A stretch of 52,574 nucleotides of DNA from an uncultured Eubacteriales bacterium (GCA_949747515.1 CATKFO010000054.1:1-52574), one strand, 5' to 3'. Positions 16,430 to 25,302 are shown, numbered from the stretch's first letter. Notes: generated from the sequence alone by a model not told the origin. Translations and numbers: made by a program.

Positions 16430-16458
16430 ATTATAACATGAGGCGATCCGTTTGTCAA
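16430..16458 (-). promoter_or_regulatory. Original host uvrB promoter (consensus)
   Basis: Minus-strand TTGACA (16458-16453), 17-nt spacer, TATAAT (16435-16430): a perfect sigma-A-type consensus. It now points at the orphan uvrB fragment and onward into the element's right end. Confidence 0.8.
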
Positions 16459-16557
16459 TTTCAAAGAAATCGTTTCGAGTATTTAATATTCAAGCAAAAA
16501 CTACAATTCATTGAAGAAAGCAAACTCTTAATACATTCGGTAAGAAATGATAAAGAG

Positions 16558-16719
16558 CTAATTTTGTTCGCTTCGCAAGAGATTGGCGCAAATGAGTAGT
16601 CCGCTTTCAATAGCTTTTTTTATGAAGTCTGGCGTTTTTATTATTACAACGTCATAATTGAGCGGTACGCTTACTTTAAATTCCCGTACGCTCCATTTAG
16701 TTGCTATAGGATAACTATG
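16558..16719 (-). pseudogene. Possible remnant of a small gene
   Basis: A minus-strand open stretch of 53 codons ending in TAG has host-like codons and a sensible composition (DVVIIKTPDFIKKAIESG). That segment faintly recalls C-terminal parts of small nucleotidyltransferases. No start codon or ribosome site is present and a TAA lies just upstream. The rest of 16465-16740 has nothing recognisable. Confidence 0.2.
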
Positions 16720-16741
16720 TTAGATTAAAAAAATTAAATTT

Positions 16742-16795
16742 GGAACGCAAATGGAACTCGCGAGGAATAATATGGGAACTTGCCGCGCGTATAAT
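16742..16795 (+). promoter_or_regulatory. Fatty-acid operon promoter region with phased GGAAC repeats
   Basis: TATAAT at 16790-16795 lies 55 nt before acpP, but no good -35 hexamer is present. Upstream, GGAAC occurs at 16742, 16753 and 16775, spaced 11 and 22 bp apart, i.e. on one face of the helix. This looks like a site for a regulator of the locus. No FapR- or FabT-type palindrome was seen. Confidence 0.45.
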
Positions 16796-16849
16796 ATACT
16801 TAAGCGGCGACGAACGCTTGAAAAATAATTTATATGGGGGCATATCATT

Positions 16850-17071
16850 ATGTACTTTGACTCTATTGCTAAAATTGTTGCTGAACGCACAGGATGCGAC
16901 GTTTCTGCCGTTAAGCCGGAGAGCAAGTTCTCCGATCTTGGTATCGATTCGCTTGATACCGTAGAACTGCTGATGAGTCTTGAAGACGAAATCGGCATTG
17001 AGATCGAGTTGGATCAGAAGGTTGAAACCATAGGCGACCTTGATAAATTCATTCAGAGCAAGCAGGGTTAA
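16850..17071 (+). CDS. acpP: Acyl carrier protein
   Basis: A 73-residue acidic four-helix protein that carries growing acyl chains on 4'-phosphopantetheine in the cytoplasm. The attachment site is Ser34 in GIDSLDTVEL, exactly where the family has it. A GGGGG ribosome site precedes the ATG. It is the first gene of the fatty-acid locus; fabK begins 4 nt after its stop. Confidence 0.96.
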   Translation: MYFDSIAKIVAERTGCDVSAVKPESKFSDLGIDSLDTVELLMSLEDEIGIEIELDQKVETIGDLDKFIQSKQG

Positions 17072-17075
17072 AAAT

Positions 17076-18020
17076 ATGATCAAGTCAGAAATTTGTGATA
17101 TGCTGGGTATCGAGTATCCGGTGTTTCAGGGAGGAATGGCTTGGATCGCCGACGGCGAATTGGCCGCTGCCGTTTCAAATGGCGGCGGTCTCGGCATAAT
17201 TGCCGCGGGAAACGCTCCCGGCGATTATGTGAAGGAGCAGGTCAGGATCGCAAAGTCCCTTACTTCAAAACCTATCGGAGTTAACATCATGCTGCTGAGT
17301 CCTTATGCGGACGACGTGGCGAAAATCGTTATAGAAGAAAAAGTCGAAGTCGTTACTACCGGAGCTGGAAATCCGTCGAAATACATAAAAGAGTGGAAAT
17401 CCAGCGGGATTAAGGTTATTCCTGTAGTCGCTTCTGTCGCAATGGCGAAACTAATGACGCGCTTAGGAGCGGACGCGCTTATCGCCGAGGGAGGAGAGAG
17501 CGGAGGTCATGTGGGAGAGCTTACCACTATAGTGCTTGTTCCTCAGATATGCGACGCCACATCGCTGCCCGTTATAGCCGCGGGGGGAATTGCCGACGGC
17601 CGGGGCGCGGCGGCGGCGTTCGTACTCGGAGCTCGCGGTATACAGATGGGAACTCGTTTCTTGAGCGCGTTCGAGTGCAACGTTCATCCTGCGTATAAAG
17701 AAAAGATTTTGAAAGCCACCGATCTATGCACTGCAGTGACGGGAAAAAGACTTGGTCATCCGGTCCGCAGTCTCCGAACTCAATTTTCGAGAGATTACTC
17801 TAAGGCGGAATACGGCGGAATGCCGGATGAAGAACTGGAGGCTCTCGGTACGGGAGCTCTCCGTCTTGCGGCTAAAGAAGGCGACGGAGAAAAAGGATGC
17901 TTTCTTGCGGGGCAAATCGCCGCGATTGTGAAAAAAGAGCAGCCCGCGGCGGATATAATTAAAGAGGTAATGGAAGAGGCGGAGCCAATTTTAAGGAGCG
18001 CGAGCTTATGGGTAAAATAG
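17076..18020 (+). CDS. fabK: Enoyl-ACP reductase II, FMN-dependent
   Basis: A 314-residue TIM-barrel flavoprotein that performs the last reduction of each elongation cycle using FMN and NAD(P)H. Seen are the start LGIEYPVFQGGMAWIA, ALIAEGGESGGHVG (with the family His), and PVIAAGGIADGRG plus GARGIQMGTRFL for the FMN phosphate. This resembles the Streptococcus-type FabK rather than a FabI. Start at ATG 17076, 4 nt after acpP; the ribosome site is weak, so coupling with acpP is likely. The 3' end overlaps fabD by 13 nt. Confidence 0.95.
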   Translation: MIKSEICDMLGIEYPVFQGGMAWIADGELAAAVSNGGGLGIIAAGNAPGDYVKEQVRIAKSLTSKPIGVNIMLLSPYADDVAKIVIEEKVEVVTTGAGNPSKYIKEWKSSGIKVIPVVASVAMAKLMTRLGADALIAEGGESGGHVGELTTIVLVPQICDATSLPVIAAGGIADGRGAAAAFVLGARGIQMGTRFLSAFECNVHPAYKEKILKATDLCTAVTGKRLGHPVRSLRTQFSRDYSKAEYGGMPDEELEALGTGALRLAAKEGDGEKGCFLAGQIAAIVKKEQPAADIIKEVMEEAEPILRSASLWVK

Positions 18021-18916
18021 CGTTTGTTTTTTCCGGTCAGGGAGATCAGTATCCCGGAATGGGTAAGGATCTTTACGAATCATACGACGCGGCTAAGAAA
18101 GTTTTTCTTACGTGCGACGCTATTCGTCCCGGGACTTCCTCTCAATGCTTTGAAGGGACGGAAGAAGAGCTCAAGGAAACGAAAAATACGCAGCCGTGTC
18201 TTTTTGCGATGGAAACGGCTGCGGCCGCAGTTTTTCGCCGCGAAGGGATTATTCCGTCGGCAGTGGCGGGTTTTTCTCTTGGAGAAATATCGGCCGCGGC
18301 TTCAGCGGGACTATTCGACATTGAAACCGCGTTTAGCCTCGTTTGTAAAAGAGGAGAGCTTATGCAGAGAGAGGCGGAAAAATTCGATACGTCTATGGCC
18401 GCCGTGGTAAAGCTTGATGCTGAAGTAGTAAAAGAGCTTTGCGACGCGTATACAGACGTATATCCGGTTAACTTTAACTGTCCGGGACAAATCAGCGTTT
18501 CGGGACTTTCGTCTCAAATGTCGGAATTTTCCGCGGCGGTTAAGAAAGCCGGAGGCAGAGCCATACCGCTTAAGGTTAAAGGAGCGTTCCATTCTCCGTT
18601 TATGAAGCGCGCGTCCGAGGATTTTGCCGCGGAGCTTGCGCGCGCGTCCATTGCGAAGGGGGATACGACGATTTATTCCGATATGACGTCGGAGCCTTAC
18701 GGAGACGACGCGTTAAAGCTTTTGTCAGAACAGATATGCAATCCCGTTCTGTGGGAGAAGCTCGTACGAAATATGATAGAATCCGGAATCGATACTTTCA
18801 TAGAGATCGGACCTGGAAAAACACTTACAAATATGATAAAGAAAATCGACGGAAACGTCGGAACGTATTCCGTGTCAGATATAAACGAGATATTCTCGGA
18901 GGTGCGGCCGTGCTGA
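18008..18916 (+). CDS. fabD: Malonyl-CoA:ACP transacylase
   Basis: A 302-residue enzyme that moves malonyl from CoA to ACP. It has the N-terminal FVFSGQGDQYPGMG, the nucleophile Ser in AGFSLGEIS (about 90) and the His in GAFHSPFM (about 195). It overlaps fabK upstream and the fabG start downstream, so translation of the three is coupled. Confidence 0.96.
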   Translation: MGKIAFVFSGQGDQYPGMGKDLYESYDAAKKVFLTCDAIRPGTSSQCFEGTEEELKETKNTQPCLFAMETAAAAVFRREGIIPSAVAGFSLGEISAAASAGLFDIETAFSLVCKRGELMQREAEKFDTSMAAVVKLDAEVVKELCDAYTDVYPVNFNCPGQISVSGLSSQMSEFSAAVKKAGGRAIPLKVKGAFHSPFMKRASEDFAAELARASIAKGDTTIYSDMTSEPYGDDALKLLSEQICNPVLWEKLVRNMIESGIDTFIEIGPGKTLTNMIKKIDGNVGTYSVSDINEIFSEVRPC

Positions 18917-19644
18917 ATCTTAAAGGAAAGACCGCCGTAGTAACGGGCGGATCGCGCGGCATAGGCGAAGCGATCGCCTATAAGTTCGCGTCCGAAGGCG
19001 TTAACATAGCGGTCGTATACGGAGGCAACGCGCAGGCCGCTGAAAAGGTTTGCGGCAAGTGCGCCGAAGAATACGGAGTGAAGGCTATTCCATATCAATG
19101 CGACGTATCTAAATTCGACGTCGTTAAGGAGACCGTCGCGAAAATAAAATCAGACTTCGGCTCAGCACAAATCCTCGTAAACAACGCCGGAATTACAAGA
19201 GACGGGCTCGTCGCAATGATGAAAGAAGAAGATTTCGACGCGACGCTCAACACTAACCTAAAAGGCGCGTTTAATATGATACGTCATATGACCGGAGTCT
19301 TTCTTCGAGCCAAAGAAGGATGTATTATTAATATAACCTCGGTAGCCGGTATAATGGGAAACGCCGGACAGAGCAATTACGCTGCGTCGAAAGCCGGACT
19401 TATCGGACTTACAAAATCGGTTGCAAAGGAACTTGCTCCGCGGGGAATACGCTGCAACGCGGTGGCACCGGGATTTATTAAAACCGACATGACGGAAGCT
19501 CAGACTGATAATCCGCTTCTTTCCATGATTCCGCTCGGGGAGATGGGAAAACCGGAAGATATAGCGGAAGCCGTCGCGTACTTAGCTTCCGCAGGATACG
19601 TCACAGGAGAAGTGCTTCGTGTCGACGGCGGCATCGCTATGTGA
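18910..19644 (+). CDS. fabG: 3-oxoacyl-ACP reductase
   Basis: A 244-residue short-chain dehydrogenase that reduces 3-ketoacyl-ACP with NADPH. The cofactor motif VVTGGSRGIGEA is at the N-terminus, NNAG near the middle, and the catalytic Ser...NYAASKAG near 156. I chose GTG at 18910: it has GGAGG 7 nt upstream and gives the normal length, while longer frames run through fabD. The start overlaps the fabD stop by 7 nt. Confidence 0.95.
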   Translation: MLNLKGKTAVVTGGSRGIGEAIAYKFASEGVNIAVVYGGNAQAAEKVCGKCAEEYGVKAIPYQCDVSKFDVVKETVAKIKSDFGSAQILVNNAGITRDGLVAMMKEEDFDATLNTNLKGAFNMIRHMTGVFLRAKEGCIINITSVAGIMGNAGQSNYAASKAGLIGLTKSVAKELAPRGIRCNAVAPGFIKTDMTEAQTDNPLLSMIPLGEMGKPEDIAEAVAYLASAGYVTGEVLRVDGGIAM

Positions 19645-19770
19645 TTATTTAATTTTCGCACGCTTATAATTTGGAGCAAGATCGGGCGACTTTTTGTGGA
19701 GAACGGCGCTAAAAAGGGCGCCACAGTTACAAATTGAGCCGCGTTATTCGGCGGCGGAACGGAGACTTAT

Positions 19771-21009
19771 ATGAGTGAAAACAGAAGAGTCGTTGTTACT
19801 GGCATGGGAGCTGTTACTCCCGTCGGAAACAACGTTCGCGATACTTGGGAAGGGCTCAAAACGGGAAAGAACGGCGTCGCGCCTATTACGCTTTTCGATA
19901 CCTCGAACTATAAGGCGAAGCTTGGCGCAGAGGTCAAAAATTTTGATCCTTCAGAGTATATGGAAAGAAACGAAATACTCCGCAGCGACCGTTACGCGCA
20001 GCTTGCGGTGGCCGCGGCCCAGCAGGCGACGGAAGACAGCGGTATCGTCGGAAACGTAGAACCCGAAAGGTTTTCCGTGTACCTTGGAACAGGTATCGGA
20101 GGAATTATAACGTTCGAAAACGAACACTCTAAGCTTATTGAAAGAGGACCGCGTAGAGTATCTCCTCTGTTTATTCCGATGATGATATCCAACATGGCCG
20201 CGGGAATGGTGGCTATACGCTACGACTGCCGCGGTTCGGCGATGCCGGCCGTAACAGCTTGCGCGTCCGGCTCCAACGCCATAGGAGAGGCCGCGCGTAT
20301 GATTCGTCACGGGTATGCTGACGCCGTTATTTCCGGCGGAGCTGAAGCGGCCGTAAGCGCGTCGGCAGTGGCGGGATTCGTAAATATGCAGGCTCTTTCA
20401 ACTTCCGATGATCCGGACGCCGCTTCTCTTCCGTTCGACAAGCGTAGGGGAGGTTTTGTAATCGGCGAGGGAGCGGTTGTTCTTATACTGGAAGAGTACG
20501 AGCATGCAAAATCTCGCGGTGCAAAAATTTACGGCGAAGTATGCGGTTACGGTTCTACCTGCGACGCGCATCACATCACGGCGCCTCATCCGGAAGCTCG
20601 CGGCGGCGCGAGAGCTATGACGGACGCCATGAAAGAAGCGGGATACGCAGAGAAAGACGTAGTTTATATAAACGCTCACGGAACGGGTACTCCCATGAAC
20701 GACGCTATCGAGACCGCGGCGATTAAGAAAGCTCTCGGCGAGAATGCGGCGAGAAGGGCGTTTGTAAGTTCTACAAAATCTATGACGGGCCATATGCTGG
20801 GCGCCGCGGGAGCTATCGAAGCTATGGCGTGCATTCTTTCGCTTAGAGACGGAATAATCCCCCCTACGATAAATCTTATGGAGCAGGACGACGCGTGCGA
20901 CTTGAACTGCGTTCCCAACAAGGCCGTCGAGGCCGACGTTACTCTGGCTCTTTCAAATTCGCTTGGATTCGGCGGACACAACGCTTGCCTTGCTTTCAGA
21001 AAAATTTAA
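19771..21009 (+). CDS. fabF: 3-oxoacyl-ACP synthase II
   Basis: A 412-residue condensing enzyme that elongates acyl-ACP with malonyl-ACP. The triad is visible: Cys in VTACASGSNAIG (about 163), His in INAHGTGTPMND (about 303) and His in KSMTGHMLGAAGA. The ATG has GGAG upstream. A 126-nt gap separates it from fabG, with a TATAAT at 19665-19670 but no clear -35. No fabH is found in the cluster, so chain initiation must be encoded elsewhere. Confidence 0.96.
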   Translation: MSENRRVVVTGMGAVTPVGNNVRDTWEGLKTGKNGVAPITLFDTSNYKAKLGAEVKNFDPSEYMERNEILRSDRYAQLAVAAAQQATEDSGIVGNVEPERFSVYLGTGIGGIITFENEHSKLIERGPRRVSPLFIPMMISNMAAGMVAIRYDCRGSAMPAVTACASGSNAIGEAARMIRHGYADAVISGGAEAAVSASAVAGFVNMQALSTSDDPDAASLPFDKRRGGFVIGEGAVVLILEEYEHAKSRGAKIYGEVCGYGSTCDAHHITAPHPEARGGARAMTDAMKEAGYAEKDVVYINAHGTGTPMNDAIETAAIKKALGENAARRAFVSSTKSMTGHMLGAAGAIEAMACILSLRDGIIPPTINLMEQDDACDLNCVPNKAVEADVTLALSNSLGFGGHNACLAFRKI

Positions 21010-21102
21010 GACCGCAAGGCTATCGATCAAATAAAGCCCACGGGGCGTTCGAAACCCATTCGAGACGCTTCTCTATAATAAAGAAGAAAGGTATAAACGA
21101 CC

Positions 21103-21519
21103 GTGAAAGAATCTGATATCAGAAAATACGCTGAGCTGATGCGCGAGCTTGGATTAACGGGACTTGAGATTACCGACGACAATAAAACCGTTCGCCTTGA
21201 AATGGCCGGCCGGCCTTCGGAAACAGTGATCGTTCCTTCACATCAGACCGTCGCCCCGCAGACGTTGGAACCGGCGACCGATTATATCAGCGTTCGTTCT
21301 CCTATCGTCGGAGTGTTCTATTCGTCTCCCACTGAAAACGCGGCTCCGTACGTGGCTGTTGGAGACAGAGTGAAAAAAGGTCAAACTCTTTGCATTGTTG
21401 AAGCAATGAAGCTAATGAACGAAATTTTTGCCGAGGAAGACGGCGTAATTTCCGAAATATGCGCGGCAAACGGTCAGGTCGTGGAATTCGGAACGGAGCT
21501 TTTCCGTATCAAAAAATAA
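21103..21519 (+). CDS. accB: Biotin carboxyl carrier protein of acetyl-CoA carboxylase
   Basis: A 138-residue protein with an N-terminal helical part, a Pro/Ala linker and a C-terminal biotinyl domain. Biotin is expected on the Lys of VEAMKLMNEI (about 103). The start is GTG at 21103 with AAAGG upstream. It carries the biotin between AccC and the AccAD carboxyltransferase encoded just downstream. Confidence 0.95.
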   Translation: MKESDIRKYAELMRELGLTGLEITDDNKTVRLEMAGRPSETVIVPSHQTVAPQTLEPATDYISVRSPIVGVFYSSPTENAAPYVAVGDRVKKGQTLCIVEAMKLMNEIFAEEDGVISEICAANGQVVEFGTELFRIKK

Positions 21520-21623
21520 CGTAAACGATTTTTTTCGACTGCGCGCATAAGCGCGTCGTTGCGTAGTATGCAAAAATCACGAACTTATCTGCGCCGTGGA
21601 AACGCGGCCGAACGGAGGCTTTT

Positions 21624-22040
21624 ATGAACAGAGAAGAAATAATGACGATACTTCCTCACAGGGACGATATGCTGCTGCTTGACGAGGCGGAAAACATTGA
21701 CGGCGTCGCGACGGCTCGCTATACTGTTCGCGGAGACGAGTTTTTCTTAAAAGGTCATTTTCCCGGCAATCCAATAGTTCCCGGCGTTATACTCTGCGAA
21801 ATATTGGCGCAGTCCGCGTGCGTGCTGATGCGGGACAAAATGAACGACGGAAAACTGCCCGTATATACCGGGCTGAACAACGTTAAATTCCGGGCTCCGG
21901 TAAAACCTGGAGACACCGTAACGGCTCAGTGCAGGCTTAAAAGGGAAAAGAGTCCGTTTTACTTTGCCGACGGGACTATTTCCGTAGGCGACAAGCTTTG
22001 CGTTTCGGCTGAATTTTCTTTCTGCATAACCGGAGAATGA
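21624..22040 (+). CDS. fabZ: 3-hydroxyacyl-ACP dehydratase
   Basis: A 138-residue hot-dog-fold enzyme that removes water from 3-hydroxyacyl-ACP. The catalytic His lies in HFPGNPIVPGV and the Glu in ILCEILAQ, with ILPHRDDMLLLD at the N-terminus. A 104-nt gap follows accB; accC begins 3 nt after its stop. The accB-fabZ-accC order is the usual Firmicute arrangement. Confidence 0.96.
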   Translation: MNREEIMTILPHRDDMLLLDEAENIDGVATARYTVRGDEFFLKGHFPGNPIVPGVILCEILAQSACVLMRDKMNDGKLPVYTGLNNVKFRAPVKPGDTVTAQCRLKREKSPFYFADGTISVGDKLCVSAEFSFCITGE

Positions 22041-22043
22041 GGT

Positions 22044-23351
22044 ATGTTTTCAAAAATACTTATTGCTAACCGCGGCGAGATCGCCGTACGTATTATCAGA
22101 GCATGCAAGGAAATGGGAGTCGCTACGGTCGCGGTGTACTCTGAAGCGGATAAAGACGCTCTTCATGTAGCTCTTGCCGATCAAAGCTACTGCATCGGAG
22201 GCCCCGAGGCGTCCGAGAGCTATCTTAATCAGAACCAGATAATCAGCGCGGCGATAATGGCCGGAGCTCAGGCTATTCATCCTGGATACGGATTTTTGTC
22301 TGAGAACGCTCGCTTTGCGCGTCTATGCAGAAAAAACGGAATTGTTTTCATAGGGCCGCAACCCGAAAGTATGGAACGTCTCGGAGACAAAGCTCTGCTT
22401 AAAGAGCTTATAAAAGATACCGGACTCGATGTTATTCCCGGGACCAAAGCCGTTTCATCTGCAGACGAAGCGAAAAAATGCGCGTCGAGCATAGGTTATC
22501 CAGTTATGCTTAAGGCATGCGCCGGCGGAGGAGGACGGGGAATACGTCTTATCCGCTCGGAGGAAGAACTTGACAACGCTTACTATCAGGCCGTGGGAGA
22601 GGCTCAAAGTTCTTTTGGCGACGGCTCGGTTTATCTTGAAAAATATATTTACCCGGCTCGTCATGTTGAGCTTCAGATATTGGCTGACGAATTTGGAAAC
22701 GCAGTTTGTCTCGGCGACAGGGACTGCTCTCTTCAGCGCAGAAATCAAAAGCTGATAGAGGAAACTCCTTCTCCGGCGGTAAGCGAAGAACAGCGTGAAA
22801 GAATAATATCTCTCGCCGTCGAGGCGGTTAAGAAAATCGGGTACGTAGGAGCCGGAACGCTTGAATTTCTACTTGACGCGGACGGGAACTTTTGGTTTAT
22901 GGAAATGAACGTTCGACTTCAGGTTGAGCATTGCGTTACGGAAATGCTGACTGGATTTGATCTGGTTAAGTGGCAGATTCGCATTGCGGCGGGAATACCG
23001 CTTAGCTTTACACAGAACGACGTTCCGCTGAGCGGGTCGGCTATCGAATGCCGCATAAACGCTCAGAACTGCGGAAAGCTCGAAATGCTTCACGTTCCCG
23101 GCGGACCGTTCGTTAGATTCGACACCTGTCTAATAATGGGCTCCGAAGTTTCTCCATATTACGATCCTCTTCTTGGAAAGCTGATCGTTCAGGCCAAAAC
23201 CCGAGAGGAAGCCCTTAGAAAGCTTCGAGCGGCGCTTTGCGAGTTGGTTATCGGCGGGATAAATACAAACATTGAAGAACAGCTTTGTATTGTCGAGGAC
23301 GAGAGATTTACTTCCGGCAATTATGACCTAACGTTTATGGGAAACAGATAA
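22044..23351 (+). CDS. accC: Biotin carboxylase
   Basis: A 435-residue ATP-grasp enzyme that carboxylates biotin on AccB. It shows KILIANRGEIAVRIIRAC at the N-terminus, the glycine-rich ATP loop ACAGGGGRGIRLI near 160 and MNVRLQVEHCVTEM near 290. The usual Pro after VEH is Cys here, and MNTRIQ is MNVRLQ: small departures outside the essential Arg and Glu. The length is slightly below the ~450 typical. A long structured gap follows before accD. Confidence 0.95.
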   Translation: MFSKILIANRGEIAVRIIRACKEMGVATVAVYSEADKDALHVALADQSYCIGGPEASESYLNQNQIISAAIMAGAQAIHPGYGFLSENARFARLCRKNGIVFIGPQPESMERLGDKALLKELIKDTGLDVIPGTKAVSSADEAKKCASSIGYPVMLKACAGGGGRGIRLIRSEEELDNAYYQAVGEAQSSFGDGSVYLEKYIYPARHVELQILADEFGNAVCLGDRDCSLQRRNQKLIEETPSPAVSEEQRERIISLAVEAVKKIGYVGAGTLEFLLDADGNFWFMEMNVRLQVEHCVTEMLTGFDLVKWQIRIAAGIPLSFTQNDVPLSGSAIECRINAQNCGKLEMLHVPGGPFVRFDTCLIMGSEVSPYYDPLLGKLIVQAKTREEALRKLRAALCELVIGGINTNIEEQLCIVEDERFTSGNYDLTFMGNR

Positions 23352-23379
23352 GCGGCGGCGGCAATATCATTTTGAGACT

Positions 23380-23582
23380 CTGTCCCGAGCCCTGCCGACC
23401 GTCTCCTGCCTTCTGTCCTCTGGCAGGAGCGAGCTGCCGGACTAAAAAACACGCGGATTATATTATCCTGCTCTTCCGCGGCTTTTAAAGTTCAAGGTCC
23501 CTTTTCGACGGCTTAAAGAATCGGGTTGAAAAGGGACTCGGCGGAGCTCGTTGCAAGTCAGCATGGGCAGCGTTCGGGACAG
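23380..23582 (+). ncRNA. Candidate structured RNA in the accC-accD gap
   Basis: An 11-pair stem (23380-23390 with 23572-23582, one wobble) closes a ~180-nt region containing three more helices: CTCCTGCC/GGCAGGAG (23403-23410 with 23422-23429), CGCGGA/TCCGCG (23452-23457 with 23475-23480), and a 13-pair stem (23497-23509 with 23525-23537). GGCAG at 23422 can also pair with CTGCC at 23434 or CCTGCC at 23391, so mutually exclusive folds exist. No matching T-box, FMN, SRP, tmRNA or RNase P motif was seen, and no promoter or T-run is obvious. The accD ATG is 66 nt downstream. Function is unknown. Confidence 0.5.
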
Positions 23583-23647
23583 CGCCTCAAATTATGATTC
23601 TGCCGCTATGGCGACGGAGACTTTCACATTCAAGGAAAGGCGATCAT

Positions 23648-24511
23648 ATGGCTTTGATCAATTTTTTAAAACCGAAAAATCAGCTTGAAGAAGGCGGACG
23701 CAGTTCCGCCCCCATTCAACAGGACGAAGGGGAACCCGAAAAAAAATGTCCTAACTGCCATAAAGATATTCCTTTAAGCCGTCTTTGGGCAAACAAACTG
23801 ACGTGCGCCTGCGGATATCATTTTCGTATGAAATCAAGGCAGCGCATTTCAATGATAACGGATAGAGACAGCTTTCGCGAATTGTTTTCCGACATTAAAT
23901 CGGGAAATCCGTTAAATTTTCCCGGATACAAGGATAAGCTTACGACCGTTAGAAACGTAAGCGGCGAAGAAGAGGCGGTCGTGTGCGGAACCGCAAGAAT
24001 TGGAAAGCAGAATTGCTGCGTTTTCGTTATGGAATCTTCTTTTATGATGGGCAGTATGGGAAGCGCGGTAGGTGAAAAAATAACTTCTATTTTCGAATAT
24101 GCCACTAAGAATCATATGCCGGTAGTTGGATTTACCGTCTCCGGCGGAGCGCGGATGCAGGAGGGGCTTTTGTCCCTTATGCAAATGGCTAAAACCAGCG
24201 CCGCAGTAAAAAGACACAGCGACGCGGGACTACTTTATATAGCGGTGCTCACCGATCCTACCACCGGAGGTGTTACGGCAAGCTTCGCTATGGAAGCCGA
24301 TATAATTTTGGCGGAGCCAGGAGCGACCGTAGGTTTCGCAGGAGCGAGGGTAATAGTTCAGACTACGAGAAAATCCCTTCCAAAGGAATTTCAAAAGGCC
24401 GAATCTATGCTCGAACATGGATTTATCGACGGAATAGCTCCCAGATCAGGTCAGAAAAAGCTGCTGTCGGATATTCTTAAAATGCATAACAATAACGGAG
24501 GCAAAGCATGA
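23648..24511 (+). CDS. accD: Acetyl-CoA carboxylase carboxyltransferase, beta subunit
   Basis: A 287-residue crotonase-fold subunit that, with AccA, transfers CO2 from biotin to acetyl-CoA. The N-terminal zinc ribbon is seen as CPNC (34-37) and LTCACGYHF (~52-58); the body has [12 protein letters not shown] and [12 protein letters not shown] chose ATG 23648, with GGAAAGG upstream; an earlier in-frame ATG at 23594 lacks a ribosome site and lies in the gap. The stop overlaps the accA start (ATGA). Confidence 0.95.
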   Translation: MALINFLKPKNQLEEGGRSSAPIQQDEGEPEKKCPNCHKDIPLSRLWANKLTCACGYHFRMKSRQRISMITDRDSFRELFSDIKSGNPLNFPGYKDKLTTVRNVSGEEEAVVCGTARIGKQNCCVFVMESSFMMGSMGSAVGEKITSIFEYATKNHMPVVGFTVSGGARMQEGLLSLMQMAKTSAAVKRHSDAGLLYIAVLTDPTTGGVTASFAMEADIILAEPGATVGFAGARVIVQTTRKSLPKEFQKAESMLEHGFIDGIAPRSGQKKLLSDILKMHNNNGGKA

Positions 24512-25302
24512 GTAACTCAGCGTACGATAAAGTGAAGCTTGCCCGGGACAGCAGTCGTCCTACCGGACTTGATTATATAAATAACATTTTCAAAAACTTT
24601 ATTGAGATGCACGGGGATCGCAGATATGCCGACGACCATGCGATCGTCGGAGGTATAGCCTCCTTAAACGGATCTCCGGCTACGGTTATTGCCATTGAAA
24701 AAGGTCATACCGCGAAAGAGAGAAATTATAGAAATTTTGGCGCCCCTCATCCCGAGGGATATCGAAAAGCTTTGCGTCTTATGAAGCAGGCTGAAAAATT
24801 CGGAAGACCGATAATATGCTTTATAGATACGTCGGGAGCATACTGCGGGATAGAAGCCGAAGAAAGAGGACAGGGCCAGGCGATTGCAGAAAACCTTATG
24901 GAAATGACGACGCTGTGCGTGCCGATAATTTCTATTCTTATCGGCGAAGGAGGAAGCGGAGGAGCGCTCGCGTTGGCCGTTGCCGATCGGGTGTGGATGC
25001 TTCAGAATTCCGTATACTCGGTAATTTCTCCCGAGGGATGCGCAAGTATTCTTTGGAAAGATTCCACAAAGGCCGCGGAGGCGGCGGCAAGTTTAAAATT
25101 GTCGGCTGAGGACGCTAAGAATCTCGGAGTGATCGAGCGCATAATTTCGGAGACCGACATAGGAAAAAAGGAATTTTACGAACGTATAAAACTGCTTTTG
25201 GCGGACGAGGTCGAGGCTCTCTCGTCGGATCCAGATCTGATTGGAAAAAGATACGATAGATTCAGGCGTATAGGCGCGGACGCCAAAGCGGCTCTTGAGT
25301 AA
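24508..25302 (+). CDS. accA: Acetyl-CoA carboxylase carboxyltransferase, alpha subunit
   Basis: A 264-residue partner of AccD. Family signatures are [35 protein letters not shown] and [15 protein letters not shown]. It is translationally coupled to accD by an ATGA overlap, which fits their 1:1 complex. It is the last gene of the fatty-acid locus. Confidence 0.95.
   Translation: MSNSAYDKVKLARDSSRPTGLDYINNIFKNFIEMHGDRRYADDHAIVGGIASLNGSPATVIAIEKGHTAKERNYRNFGAPHPEGYRKALRLMKQAEKFGRPIICFIDTSGAYCGIEAEERGQGQAIAENLMEMTTLCVPIISILIGEGGSGGALALAVADRVWMLQNSVYSVISPEGCASILWKDSTKAAEAAASLKLSAEDAKNLGVIERIISETDIGKKEFYERIKLLLADEVEALSSDPDLIGKRYDRFRRIGADAKAALE

Noticed and set aside
16090..16464. Longer uvrB-fragment frame starting at the ATG at 16464
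   Set aside because: That ATG is upstream of the -35/-10 at 16458-16430 and adds residues with no counterpart in UvrB; homology starts at the ACG codon at 16362.
16465..16849. FapR or FabT operator before acpP
   Set aside because: I searched by eye for the FapR palindrome and the TTTGATTATCAAA-type FabT site and saw neither.
19665..19670. Separate fabF promoter (TATAAT in the fabG-fabF gap)
   Set aside because: The -10 is good but no -35 lies at the right distance; left as a comment in the fabF entry only.
23352..23647. T-box, FMN or other known riboswitch in the accC-accD gap
   Set aside because: No TGGNACCGCG, no AGGGTGG, no FMN core and no terminator T-run could be found; kept only as an unnamed structured RNA candidate.
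23594..23647. accD start at the in-frame ATG 23594
   Set aside because: No ribosome site, lies just after the structured region, and adds residues not found in AccD; ATG 23648 has GGAAAGG at the right distance.
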